Below, in pieces: positions 1 through 11,589 of a stretch of 64,000 nucleotides of DNA. The position numbers and the translations under genes were made by a program. The stretch is from Alisma plantago-aquatica (taxonomy: Eukaryota; Streptophyta; Magnoliopsida; Alismatales; Alismataceae), in contig OY856409.1 in the NCBI GenBank assembly GCA_963693085.1, positions 293,174,058-293,238,057 on the forward strand, given 5' to 3'. Every line of letters begins with the position of its first letter. Position 1 is the first letter of the stretch. Below the pieces are notes generated by a model, which was not told the DNA's origin, searched no databases, and saw only the letters and a list, made by a program, of their open reading frames with translations.

Positions 1-3000
1 CTAAAAATATTAGGGTTAGAAGACTAGAAAGTAATGAAGAAATAAGAGTATAAATATAGAATGAGATATAAATTTTATATTATATTTTTGTTTTGATTGG
101 AGATCGATAGAAATTTTCTTACATATTGAATTCATATATTCAATTTTTTAATATATGTATGGTTTATTGAGATTGTTGTACACTGAAGTTGTGGTAGTTA
201 TTTTTTATATCCTTTCTATTAAGTAGACCGTGAATAATCTTTAAATGATTTTTTCCCTAAGTGGATATTCTTCCCACATGTTTGCGATGAGTAGGAGTTG
301 GTTAATCCTAGGTAGCTATTCACTTCAAGATTACAGGTTCATCCTGGTCTAGATGGCAGGATGCGTTACTGGGATCTAATGACTACTATTAACTATATAG
401 TAAGAGTAGGCTTTGGATAGATTATAATGATATTTAATGAAAATGTACATACACTAAGATATTGAGATATAAGGGAAAGACTAGAATAACTACAAATTAG
501 TTGGAACAGGTACCTATGATCCATCTTAAAGGCCTCATATAAGAAAATCCTAAATTGGGTTAAGCAAAGAAAGAATATAGGTTCAAGACACATATTAGTA
601 TATTGAATATGAAATGAAGAAGGAATGGATAAAGAAAGCTTAATCATATAATTAATTGAGAAAATTTATTTGTTTTGAAATGAATGGAAGTAAAGAAGAA
701 ATGAGTTAAGAATATTGGAAGACACACAAGAGATAGAATATAAAGAAATCAGAAAAGAAAATGATATAAGGTTAAAATAAGTTTGATGATCAGTACTACA
801 TGAACTCTAAATTTGAAATATGGAAAGGATATGAGAAAAGTATGTAATTGCTAAGATAGAAAGACTTATGAGAAATGGATCACAAAATTGAGTAAAATGC
901 ATACATGTACTCCAAAACAAAAGAAAAATATGAGAAAAGAGTTAAGTATACAATAAGTACATAGAAGTGGAGAACTTTGAGAAGAACTAATGTGAAGAGA
1001 ACTAGATGATCATGTAAATTATAAGATTATTATAGGAAACTTAGATGAAACAAAAGGGGAGTGATGGAATGATGGGTTTGATTAAGGACGGAGGGTTGCA
1101 TGATATAATCGTGAGCATGGAATGTGTACTTCCATTAAGAATTTTAAATGCATTCCACATTAATACCTTTTAATTCAAAGTCTCTCTATAAGTAACAACC
1201 TAGTTCCCCTCAAATGTACTCAATAAGTATGTGTAATGAAATGTAACTAGTTTTCAAAGGAAGAATAAAATGTAGTTAAACACATGAACAAGTCATGTAA
1301 AGGTATATTATATTTAGAATAGAAAAGGTTGATCTAAAAAGAAACTATGGTTGACCCATTCATGAGCTTTTGATTTCAAATAAAATGCATGCCATGTATT
1401 AAACATATGATGGAACTAGTAGGGAGAATATTTATTTATAATTTCAACTTTACCTTAGTTAAAGGATAATAAGGAATATGGCATGGAATACATAATAATA
1501 CACATGCATGTGAAACATGATCATAAGAGATAAGTAGAAGTTAAAGTTGATAGATGGAAGAGTAGCATAGAATAATGGGGTGATGGAAATTAAATAAGGG
1601 TTTGGAACAATAGGGAGTAATATAGATGATAAAAGAGAAAGATTGTGAGATTCGAGAAAGTGGCATATGTTTAATCTTCTTGTTGATAACTAATTAAACC
1701 TAGGTACAAGAAATATGTTAAGTGAATGCTTGAATATAAGAATCCTGGATCTCAAAATCATCTTATCTTTTATATCTTCTCAATAAGAGAAATGTGGGAA
1801 TGAAGTGATAAGAAAATGAATTCTATATGATGCATAACCACCATGGTAGAGACATATACCAAATGTATTAATGACACATAATATGATGATGAAATCCTAG
1901 CAGGGTAAACTAACAAAGTAATCTATCTGAATGACTAGGTAAGAGAAAGGAAATTTAAGTGATAAGATAAGTAAGACCTTAGTAAACTTCAAGAGAGATA
2001 AAGTTTCCATATCAAAATAAGGGAGTAAATTCTTGTCACAACAAGATCATGTTATTGATAAGGATCAAACCATGGAATGTTTAGATTGTAGTAGCTCAAG
2101 GGATTCCATTAGTGGTTTTAAATTGAGCACTAACATCATTATAAAATAAAATCTTGAGATCAATAATATGAGAAGAAATTAGTAGTGATAGTAATTCAAG
2201 GTTTAAAGGTAGAAATGAGAAAGGTAGATAAACAACATGGGAAATGACTAAGAGCCATGGATAACAAATACAATTGAAATGTAAGAAGTGGGATTTGAAA
2301 AAAAAGGAGAAGTGCAACATGAGAAAAGTGTGATTTGAAATAAAATTCTTACAGTGATAGAAAGAATGATGAATAATTAACCTGAAATATTTTAATGCTA
2401 CAGATGTTTAATGTATATGATCAAAATGATAAGGATGAGTAAGAAGAACCAAGTAGTAATGAATAAGAAGAGAAATATGAGAAAACAAATGTCTTTCAGT
2501 GATATGTGAATATGAAGTAAAAACATTTGAAGGTATATCAAGGGATGTAAATTTGTTTTAGGTATGATTTCAGTTGTACATGTGTGATAATATACAAATT
2601 GAAAAGGGTGATATGGTTTTAGTCATGCATACTGGTAATCCAGCTCAGTGTTGTACAATTGTTGTTCAATCTAGTATAATATCTTATGAATGATTTTCAA
2701 TCCAACTAGAGTGAACCCTCTTTAGTTACCCTGATGTGATAAAGAACAATAGTACAAATTGACCTGTAAAAATTGAGATAGTTGGATGGGATTCTATGTG
2801 CTGAGGAAATACCTCAAGAGAGTATGATAGTATTGAAAATGGTTTATTTCTTTTTTGCTTTCCTATTATTGTTTGTGAAATTGATAATTCTTTTGCTATT
2901 TTTGAAAGATTTTGTTTTAAATTTGTTGTGGTTAAAAGTGTAAAAAAAGAACTCAAGGTTGAATAGTATTCAAATGTGAAATAAAAGATTATAATGACAT

Positions 3001-3092
3001 ATAAAATTTCAGAAGTTTAAAAAAAACTTTGAATATAACTCTATTGTATATTTATGTTTTGAGGACAAAACCTTTTTAGTGGGGGGGAGAAT
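1..3092 (+). mobile_element. 3' internal region of a decayed Ty3/gypsy-like LTR retrotransposon
   Basis: No credible coding frame is visible. The plus strand is strikingly rich in A and G over about 3 kb, with many GAAAG, AAGAGA and ATGAGA runs. It ends in a GAGGAC..CCTTTTTAGTGGGGGGGAG stretch, which is the usual ending of plant chromovirus-type gypsy elements just before the 3' LTR. I infer that this is the untranslated or decayed 3' part of such an element whose 5' part lies outside the window. No integrase or chromodomain could be recognised, so family assignment rests on the polypurine tract and the following LTR. Confidence 0.45.
3079..3092 (+). other. Polypurine tract before LTR
   Basis: A GTGGGGGGGAGAAT purine run lies directly upstream of a TGTATGGCC start. 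Position and composition fit the plus-strand primer of a gypsy-like element. Confidence 0.55.
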
Positions 3093-5431
3093 TGTATGGC
3101 CGCATTTGTGCTTAATTGGTAAAATAGGGTTTACCTAAATGATTACATGTTTAATTGGATTAAACATCATTTAAACCTAACTAATGATGTTAGATAAGTT
3201 TTGATGTTTAAAATCTAACGAAGAACTCTAATAATGCTTATAATTGAAGAATTAGGGTTTGAGAAATGTAAACCCTAGTCAGCAAAAATTAGGGTTTTGA
3301 TAGTATATGAATATGGAATTTAATTAGGATAAAAGTGTGGTCAATGATTTTTTATATTTTCTATGTTGTGTCAATTTAATTGAAATTTGGATATTATATG
3401 GACAACTCAATCATGAATTCTAGTGAAAATTTTCATAATATTTTGATTTTCTTTGAATATAATTGTCGATCAAACTATAATTTGACCGACCATGCTGACA
3501 GAGAGTTGTTTAACATTGTAGTGTTTGATTTTTATTTATTTAAAAGTAGCTCAGAATGATTGGAAATGATTATAAGAGATCTAAAATTCCATATCAAACA
3601 TCATGCTAAAGTTTCATAATTTTTTGAGGATGTTTGACCTCTGAAATAAATGAATTACACTAAAATTTTTATGCAGAAAAATCTGCTAAAATTAGAGAAA
3701 GTATAGTGAGGGTCTGTTTGCAAATTATCCAAGCACCTCAATTGCTCTATATGAGCAAGCTAGCACCCAAGGAGCACTCATATTTCGTGATCAATTCTAG
3801 AGAATGAAATTCTATAGAGAGAGAGAGAGAGAGGAGAGCTAGAGTTTTGAGAGGAGAAAGTGGTGGAGATGTTGACCTAGGGTTTTGCTATTTGAGATAT
3901 GATGAAATCAAGTAAGTTTAGCTTCCTTTGCATTGCCTTTCATGATGAATCTTCTCTCACATGTCATGATTCTTCCCCTCCTCTAATTTAATTGGAAATG
4001 ATATAAAATATTCCCCTTTTATCACTCTTTCTCCATGCATATCCATTCCTAGGATTTCAGAGTTGAAAGGAAGAAGAAACTGGTGATTTTCTAGGGTTTT
4101 AAAAAGTATTTAAGAATTTCATAAATGGGCTGCATTTGTAAGGTGTTTTCACAAGTGGTTAAGTGTGTACTTCCTTTAAATAGTATATTTTACGAAATTG
4201 GATTATATCCATCATAAATATTCAATTCTCTTGTATGTGACAATAAACCCTAAATTGCATTTCAGTTTTAGCTTTTGCAATATGATTTGAAATGGATTAT
4301 TTCTTTGTTGTGATAAATATTATATGATAAAATCATGATAGAAATGCATAAAATTATATAAATAAGAATTCCTAAAGTAATTGCACATGTTGTAAGAACA
4401 TACTGAAATTTAGAGTTTTCAGTTATGCCTGAAATTTTATATAATTGAATAGAGAACTTTTCCTATTTGAATCTCCTTGTTTATGATATGTCAAATACTA
4501 TGTTATATTTCAAATGATGTTATCAGTGTCTTCTTGATATCTCTATAAAGAGGGTGAAACCTTAAATGAGTGGAAAGTTGGAAATTTGTGAATAGATAAT
4601 AAAAAATCTATTTGAAGTGATTCTATTTGACATCATAGACTTAATTCATTCAATGTAATTCTTAATCCATGATATCTTAGTGAATGGTGTGGAAATCATA
4701 ATTCATCTCAATTCTAAGATTTTATATATATGTTGATCATATGTCAATTGTTGAAAGCAGACATTTATTAGTTAAAGATTATGATGCATAAATGAGTGGA
4801 AAATTGGAAATTTGCAAATAGAAATTGTGAAATCTAGTTGAAGTGATTCTCTTTGACATCATATACTTTGTTTATTAAATGTTATTCAGTGTGGAAACCA
4901 TAATTCATCTCAATTCTAGGGTTTCATATATATGTTCCTTGTATGTCAATTGTTGAAAGCAATCTTTTATCAGTGAAACCTTATGATGCATAAAGTCCTT
5001 ATGTGAGTTGTGTGAAATGTGAATGAGTGAATGAGACCCTAAGTATAGGGGATTCAATTAAGTAAGTGTTTTCAATTTAGTGTTCTTCAGTGAGATAAGT
5101 GGTGTTGCAAAGTTGCTCAGTTTATAATATAGATTGCTGATACTTTATGTAAAGGATTATTAATGAGTTTAAACTAATAAATGTCAATGTGATGATTCAA
5201 TCATGAATTTAAAGAGTGAATTAGACATTTAGATGCCATGAACACTAGAGAATCCTCATGGGCTGAGGCATGCGCTGTGGGGAGGAAATGATTTTCCGAC
5301 TGGAGGTAGTCCAAACCTAGGTAAGCTAGAGCACACTAGTAGGGTATCGAAATCTTGACAAGTAGGGAAGACTCCTTACAATTGTGTGGTACCCAGAACC
5401 AACCGGGGATGCTGGTGATACCTGTGTTACA
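3093..5431 (+). repeat. Probable 3' LTR of the gypsy-like element
   Basis: The segment starts TGTATGG directly after the polypurine tract. A possible end is the GTTACA at 5426-5431, giving TGTA...TACA inverted ends, but the 5' LTR is outside the window so the right border is a guess. It is AT-rich, carries a GA-dinucleotide run near 3813-3833 and a GC-richer block near 5265-5430 as seen in R/U5 regions. The sequence right of 5431 soon becomes CACTA transposase relic, so the LTR element appears to have inserted in that older transposon. Confidence 0.4.
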
Positions 5432-5494
5432 AGTTGTAGTGATCAGTGGTTAGTAGGTCCAATGATGCATAATAAGAATTGGATTTCACAATAG

Positions 5495-5760
5495 AGAATT
5501 TTGAAAAGATTGGCAAGAAGGGTGAACCATTCATAATGACATCATAGGAAAAACAAGTATTTTATATTGATGGTCCTACACATGGAAAATGGTCGATTGT
5601 TCTTCATGGTAAAAGCCAATTCATTGTAGATCCTATAGATGAAGAAGAGTACTATGAAAATTATGATGACTCGAGTCTATTCTTAGTTGGCTTGCCAACA
5701 CCAAATATTGAAGCTCGCACTAACTTATATATGCATGGAGATCACACTGGGGAATCTTAA
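5495..5760 (+). pseudogene. CACTA TNP2 C-terminal relic (DUF4216-like)
   Basis: Reading frame with GEPFIMTS, one stop, then EKQVFYIDGPTHGKWSIVL, ending in a stop at about 5760. The QVFY..D....W.VVL pattern is typical of the DUF4216 region at the C-terminus of plant En/Spm TNP2 transposases; the intact-looking copy of the same motif in this window is at about 26,260-26,320. The upstream part of the gene is missing, replaced by the LTR. It is a small fragment of an old CACTA element, followed in the correct order by TNPA-like relics. Confidence 0.6.
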
Positions 5761-6089
5761 TTGATACAAGATTCAAATATTAGAGGCATGTTTTTATTTA
5801 TTTTTAATATTAGATAAGCATTTTACATTCTTTATCACTTATATTTCATTGTTTGACTATATTTGATATGACATTGTTTCATATGGTGTTTGACCATAAG
5901 TTTGATGATCGTGATGATGATTATCGTGAGGATGAGAACCATGAAAATGTGCAATGTGAGAATGACACTTAAGTAAATTGTATTGTTTTATTACATAGAT
6001 GTGCATTTTACCATGCCTATCTTGTTGTATTATTGTATTATTTTATCATATTTATAAGTTATATCTTTTTATGACCTATGTGTGTTTTT

Positions 6090-6190
6090 TGTGAATTTTA
6101 GTATGAAGATATTTGTCCTAAGGATCTTGTTGAGATTGTCAATTTTAGTATGAGGATGTGCACCCTGAGGATCTTGTTGAGATTGAGGCA
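6090..6190 (+). repeat. Short tandem duplication within the CACTA relic
   Basis: A segment containing TTTTAGTATGA.GAT followed by GATCTTGTTGAGATTG occurs twice, at about 6097 and 6142, with a period near 45 bases and several differences. Confidence 0.6.
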
Positions 6191-7542
6191 ACATCATCAG
6201 CATGCAAAAATAAGAGGCATCACCATGATGAACAAGTACTAGAAAAAAGGGGTATCAGATCGAAGTCGATCGTTGAGTTTGATTATCAAGGGTCTCTTAT
6301 TGGGAAGAACCATAGTTATTATGTCATATCTAGGAGTTCTGAATCGTAGTAAATGGATGTAAATGTAGAATCCCAGAACAAAGTCGATCAAGTCTAGAAA
6401 GACTTAATATGGAAGGAATGATGTGTGAGATATTATCATTTATAATTCTATTTTAAAATCTATTTATAATTCTATTTTTAAGAATATTACATTAACTATA
6501 TGAACTTTTACAGAGCATATTTGACCTAGATGAAAAAATGCTTCTTAAAAAGGAGATGAAAATAGTTGTGGCGGGATACAAAGGAATTGTAAGACAAATC
6601 TAACATGAGAATACATACAGAATGTTGAGAAAAAGAAGAAGTCATCCACTAAGAAGTGGAACTATCTTGAACTAAAGGTGTGGGAGGTGTTTATTGCCTA
6701 GAGACAAACTAAAAAATGCTAAGTATTAAGCATCGCTCCTCATTCTAAATACATTCTTATGAATTCATTGTGTTACATATTAAACATATGTTTTGGACTA
6801 ATCAGGCTATAAGAAATGCTCAAAGACAAAGGTGCACGAAGAATGTGCACAACCACATGATGGGTCCAGGTGGCTATGCAAATCTTTGCCAAAAGCTACT
6901 ACATGTGTCTTCTTTTCTACAGTCTACTCCATAGACTATTGAGTCCTCTACTACACCTACACCTCTACCTCGCCATGGTCTATGGATAGTTGGGAGGCAA
7001 AACAAATTTGAAGAAATACCCAACCCCACAACTGCTAAGGTTGCTGCAAAAATGGTAAAATTCAACTCTTAGAAAAATTACTATTGATAATTGTTATGTT
7101 TTACCTTGAATTGCTTGTTTATGTTTTACTTACCAATTACTATCAATGATGATTAGTGGGAGCTCCAAGAGAAAATAAAATAAGGCAAGTTCATCCCTGA
7201 GGGCACAAGGGATGAATTGACGGTTGCTCAAGGTAACCCAGTGCATCATGGGCGTGTTAGGGTTGTTGGTGCTGGTGTTGGTATAAGATCCTTCTTTGAA
7301 CCATCAGTGCATAAGCATAAGTTTATCTAGAAAGGAAAACTCTCTGAAGAAAAGGTACAAGAGATGATTGCAAAGGGAATTGAGGAAGCAATGAGATAGT
7401 ATCATACTTCTCATTCAGGTACTCATATATTAGTTGTGGCACCCCGCTCTTCATACGAGGTGGGGCCCCTACAATAGAGTTGGTTGGGAGTAATCCCTTA
7501 GACCCACCACCTAGCACATATGTTGTAAGTATTTTTATGAAA
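6158..7542 (+). pseudogene. Degenerate TNPA-like (Ptta/En/Spm, transposase_24) relic
   Basis: Successive plus-strand stretches match the plan of plant TNPA proteins. At about 6166-6346 a frame reads ..VEFDYQGSLIGKN, like the W/FN..GQPVG..S motif. At about 6510-6640 follows a K-rich FDLDEKMLLKKEMK segment. At about 6790-7070 comes a segment with MGPGGYANLC. At about 7160-7330 a segment reads FIPEGTRDEL then HHGRVRVVGAGVG, the GRVRG..GVG block of the family. Stops and frame changes interrupt all parts. It continues the TNP2 relic just upstream, so both come from one old CACTA copy. Confidence 0.55.
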
Positions 7543-7639
7543 TAGTAGTTGTTTATAATGATTTGTATAATATGTTTGAGCATAGGCATATGTATGCAAC
7601 ACTCTATGCAAATTTATAAGGATTGAGGCATTGTCATCT

Positions 7640-7862
7640 TTTATTTCAAGGATATGGCGTTGCACTCATTTCGGCTTACCCACGCGTTGAAGGTGACATG
7701 ATTCATGGTGTTCAGTTGCACTTTGATGCAGTTCGCTTGACGTCGAGGCTTGTCTGTGACCCTTGGAAGTAGACTGCACTGCCATATGGCCACCCTGAGC
7801 ATGAGATGATAGATTATGCAGAAGGTGGTGTAGTTTCCTAGCACAAAGTAGGAGTTTTTTAT
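7640..7862 (+). pseudogene. Downstream TNPA-like relic
   Basis: Plus-strand pieces resemble the later conserved TNPA block: HPRVEGDMIHGVQLHFDAVR then SRLVCDPW and LPYGHPEHEMIDYAEGG, matching the H..L..D.VRV.V..V......LP.P......DA pattern. The same block in the intact-order copy lies near 28,200-28,360 in this window. Frames shift at least once. A MITE interrupts or follows at 7942. Confidence 0.5.
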
Positions 7863-7911
7863 ACCATTGTATGCTAAATTTAAATTGTGTTCATATCTGT
7901 ATATACATGAC

Positions 7912-7941
<30 letters not shown>

Positions 7942-7943
<2 letters not shown>

Positions 7944-8331
7944 TCAGGCTAGAATACACTCGAGTGTATCCGGAGCGGAATACACTCAAGTAGTTTTTCA
8001 TGATACCATTTTTTTTTTGAAAATCTAATCTGTTGATCTTCTTAAATATCTCGTGAACAACTCATACACAAAATTTGAGACTATTTGGATATGTATAGCT
8101 CATGTTATGAAGACCGCAAAAATTATACATTTCAAATTAGTTTTGTGTGTCGATTTTGTTGCCCTTGGATGAGTGACTTACACTCATCCAAATGGATTCA
8201 AAATTTGTATGTAGCCTAGTTATAGTATGACGGTGAAGATCAACGGTTTATATTTTGCAAAAAATAGTCTTGATATGCAAACACACTTGAGTGTATTCGT
8301 GCGATCCGTACACTCGAGTGTATTCTAGCCT

Positions 8332-8335
<4 letters not shown>
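7942..8335. mobile_element. 394-bp MITE with about 50-bp terminal inverted repeats
   Basis: The ends AGTCAGGCTAGAATACACTC at the left and its reverse complement at the right match for 27 bases. After a short mismatched stretch the inverted match resumes (GAATACACTCAAGT), giving termini of about 50 bases. There is no coding frame. It is flanked by (TA)n(GA)n on the left and a long (TA)n on the right, so it sits inside a TA microsatellite, and the target duplication cannot be read. Rice Micron MITEs also target (TA)n, but I cannot assign this one to that family or to a superfamily. Confidence 0.8.

Positions 8336-8391
<56 letters not shown>
8336..8391. repeat. (TA)n microsatellite
   Basis: A pure TA run of roughly 55 bases directly abuts the MITE right end. 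A shorter (TA)n(GA)n tract at about 7911-7941 abuts its left end. Confidence 0.95.
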
Positions 8392-8393
<2 letters not shown>

Positions 8394-8429
8394 TGTTGAG
8401 TATGAAATGATTGAGATATTAGTCTCTCT

Positions 8430-8672
8430 TCACCAAAACCCCATGTCTTCCCATATCCCTTCACTACCAATGCAAATGCCATTGTTGAAACCACAACTTC
8501 TTTTAGTTTTCTCTAGGTCAACTCCCTTAACCATGATTTCCATGAGGAATGCAAACTCTGGGCGCTCCTTATAGAAATACTTACAAATGGTCTGAACAAA
8601 ACCAAGGTTGTGCATAACTTGGTTGACCACCTGAATGTTTACATTGCTCTTCATGACAATTAGCCTCCCCAA
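8430..8672 (-). pseudogene. L1-type LINE endonuclease relic
   Basis: An 80-residue minus-strand frame contains VMHNLGFVQTI..., KERPEFAFLMEIMVKG, and LEKTKRSCGFNN. This resembles the start of plant LINE ORF2 endonuclease domains (N.RGLG..., P.ilFLmETk, lGFd). The remainder of ORF2 is absent, cut off at the (TA)n/MITE. Upstream minus-strand sequence to 9213 is K/R-rich in several frames and could be the end of LINE ORF1, but I see no clear zinc knuckle. The large CACTA inserted in this relic or its flank. Confidence 0.45.
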
Positions 8673-9213
8673 TTGCCACTACTTAGGAATAGGTTTCCTA
8701 AATCATGATGACACCCTCTTCTCGAGCTAGTTTTCCCAATCTTGTGTTGTTTTGATCTTCTTCCTCTTATGAATCCACCACTGCTTATTTCCATTTTTCT
8801 TTCTTTCCCCCTCATCTTTTTCATTCTCTTTGTTATATTCCTTAAGATTTTCCTCCTCAAGTCCAACCTTTTAAATTTGGTTTGTTTTATAGGTTCTCCA
8901 TTTCCTATCAGGTGTCCATCTCCTTTACTTCCTTTTCTTTTCTCATGGACTGGTCCTTTATGTCATCCACCTGCATGAGTAATGTCCCCTTCTTTACAGA
9001 GTAGAGTGTTGGTCCCTACTTTGAGGTACTTGGGTGCTTTAATACCTTTGTTTAATTTCCTAACACAAGACACAATGCATCGATTCCCTGGTTCATTGCT
9101 ATATGGGTGAGTTAAAGCATCACACTCGATCTACACCTATTTAACTCTTGGTTCTGCTCTCATTTCTTGCATGTGTGCTTTCCTCTTAGCTATGTCCCCT
9201 TTCCTCTCTCTCA

Positions 9214-9216
9214 TTG
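9214..9216. other. Left target site duplication TTG of the large CACTA
   Basis: TTG precedes the CACTACTACAG terminus here and follows the opposite terminus at 38603-38605. Three-base duplications are the rule for CACTA elements. Confidence 0.9.
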
Positions 9217-9246
9217 CACTACTACAGAAAATGCTTTTTTACAACG
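9217..9246 (+). repeat. Left terminal inverted repeat of the large CACTA
   Basis: Starts CACTACTACAGAAAATGC and pairs with 38574-38602. Confidence 0.92.
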
Positions 9247-9840
9247 GGAGATAGACAACAATTCTGATGATTGTGTTGTAGTTAGCATACTTATCACAAC
9301 AAGCCCATTTTTGTATTGTATATTTTATACAACACAAGTCATTTACAACATGCCAAACTTGTTGTAGTATAGGGGGATACTACAACAACTGCTAAAGTGT
9401 TGTAATAGGTTGTAGTATCACAACATATTCAAAATTGTTGATTTACACAACATATTTTGACCCGTTGTAATAGTCACATGTTGTAATAGACCGTCATTAC
9501 ACAACGCAGACTCACCCGTTGTAGTATGTATTAATTATACAACAGGCCTTTACATGTTGTATTTGGTACATATTGTAATAGACCACCATAATACAACATA
9601 TTAAAACTCGTTGTTATACCCCAACATGAGACAACAGAATCCAACCTGTTGTTATATATTATAATTACACAACATGTTGTAACCTGTTGTAATATCCACA
9701 CATAAAACATCATTGTAATAGACCTCCATTACACAACGTAAACTAAACCATTATAATATACTATAATTACACAACATGATATCACATGTTGTAATAGCTA
9801 CATATTGTAAAAGACCATAGTTAAACAACACGTCATATTC
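9247..9840. repeat. Left subterminal repeat region of the large CACTA
   Basis: Dozens of copies of TACAACA / TGTTGTAATA-type heptamer-to-decamer motifs in both orientations, often paired as ATTACACAACA...TGTTGTAATA. In CACTA elements such arrays bind the TNPA protein. Similar motifs return at about 10,690-10,790, after an inserted or diverged stretch, so the array was probably split. Confidence 0.85.
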
Positions 9841-10091
9841 ACATAATTCTCTGAATTTTTCAATTATTCGCATATAATATGCAAAAAATTTATTAGATGT
9901 ATGGTACACCTGAATTTCATATTAAACCCGTATTTTCCCCAAATTTTACGAATTATTCGTGTTTTATTCGTCATTTATGCATTTTCACGTATTATCCCAA
10001 ACAAAACAATTTATTTTCGAATTGTTTAAAAAAATACTCACTTAGCATTGTTTCGTGTTTTAATATTTTCTAAAGACTATTTCCCCTCAAT

Positions 10092-10310
10092 CACTACTAC
10101 AAAACTCAACAAGGCCAAAGGATTTTTCCTCAAGGATATAATCCCTGACAAGTGTATTAATTTTTCTGAAGGCTTATCCCTGGCCCTTGTGATGCTATCC
10201 TTGATGAGTATATTAAATTTTCCCAAAGGCTTATCCCTGACCTTATGGAAATGTATCCCAGACTATTATTTAATTTACCCAAGGATTGCTTCTGACCCTC
10301 ATTAACTTTT
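10092..10310 (+). mobile_element. Orphan CACTA-like terminus with its own subterminal repeats
   Basis: CACTACTACAAAACTCAAC at 10092 is a CACTA-type end unlike the host element's end. It is followed by three degenerate copies of a GGCTTATCCCTGACC-type unit at about 10,170, 10,230 and 10,275, as expected for a subterminal array. I found no matching opposite end in the window, so it may be a truncated CACTA inserted in the subterminal region of the large element. The host's own subterminal motifs resume near 10,690. Confidence 0.5.
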
Positions 10311-10779
10311 TTCCTAACCAATATTAACTATATTAAACCAACCATTATCTCTTTTACTTCCGTGAAGAGGATCCATTTGATTGTGGACATTTATCCTTTT
10401 CTTTTTAGATAATCATAATTGTTTAAATGGATCAGCCGTTGATTTTAAACAACAATTGCAGTTTCCTTTTTTGTAACTTGTTGAATCCTAATTCATTTAG
10501 ACGGTCGATTACTTTCCAATATATGTCTCCCTTCCGTTCTATATCTACCGCTCTGAAAACAAAACAATGGCACCAAACCCTCGCTCTCGCTCCCGCTCCA
10601 AAAATAGAACGACGCCAAAATCCTGCCTCCAAAACTAGAACAAGCACTCTCTCTCCTTGTGCCGCTGTAAGTCTTCTTCTGTCTGGTCTCCCGTTGTAAT
10701 AGCTACATGTTGTAATAGACCATAGTCACATAGTACGCTATAATCCATTGTTATATGTCAAGATTATACAATAGACTCT

Positions 10780-11500
10780 GACTTGTTTTATATACCCAGA
10801 ACCGAGCTAAACCCAATTTTTTTATTAGAAAATTTTATCATGAACATGTAATCAAATAATTATATTTTCATATAAAATTATTGTCATATATGGGTCTGAG
10901 TTCTTTTTGGGCTTTAATTTTTTTAATATGGGTTGGTTTCAGTTTGAGAGGTCGATTGAATAAATTTAATTTTATGTGGTCATGGGAATGACAATTTTTT
11001 CACTCTGGGTAGATGTTTTGACCCAGAACTGACCACCCAATATTATATCACACGAAATATAATCATGAACATCTAATCAGAGATTTTTTTATATTCATTG
11101 TCAAATCTGGCTCAGAGTTTTCTTTCGAATCTAATGTTTTCAATCTGGGTCGTTCTCATTTGAGACACCATTCGAACAATTAAAATCTAGTTTTACATTT
11201 GGGTCCGACACTGACAATTGAACTCTCTAACTGGGCCATGTTTTGTCCCGAAATTGACTGACTCAAAACCAATTTTAACACCATGTGTCATATTATAACA
11301 GAGTAACTAATCAACCTCTATATTTACATGTTATACATATGTATCTACTATTTTACATACAAAATAGCCTTTGAATTATTTTGCTAAAAAATCCAATTTT
11401 AGATTGGGTCCGAGATTGACTGGGCCGGTTCATTTTTTTACCCAGAACTAACAATTATTTAACAACCCTATGTGATATTATTGCAGAATAATTATTAACC
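10780..11500. repeat. Degenerate tandem repeat of about 190-230 bases
   Basis: A block starting with an AGAAC.GA.C...ACCCAAT-like phrase, followed by ATATTATA..., ATGAACAT.TAATCA and GGGTC.GAG phrases, recurs at about 10,798, 11,028, 11,253 and 11,444. Copies are strongly diverged. No coding frame is visible here. The stretch separates the subterminal array from the GC-rich block at 11.6 kb. Confidence 0.5.
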
Positions 11501-11589
11501 TACATGAATCATATACATTGCATATATGTACATGTACATGTATAATACATGTATAGATCTAATTAATAAATAGGTGTCACGGAAAAAAA

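Noticed and set aside
8240..8494. 84-residue frame with an IYIYIY run
   Set aside because: It is translation through the (TA)n microsatellite.
9531..9713. Frames within the subterminal arrays of the large CACTA (also 38,139-38,682)
   Set aside because: Readings through TGTTGT/ACAACA repeats, not protein.
9247..9840. CRISPR-like array of short repeats
   Set aside because: Repeat spacing is irregular, motifs occur in both orientations and the setting is a plant transposon subterminal region.
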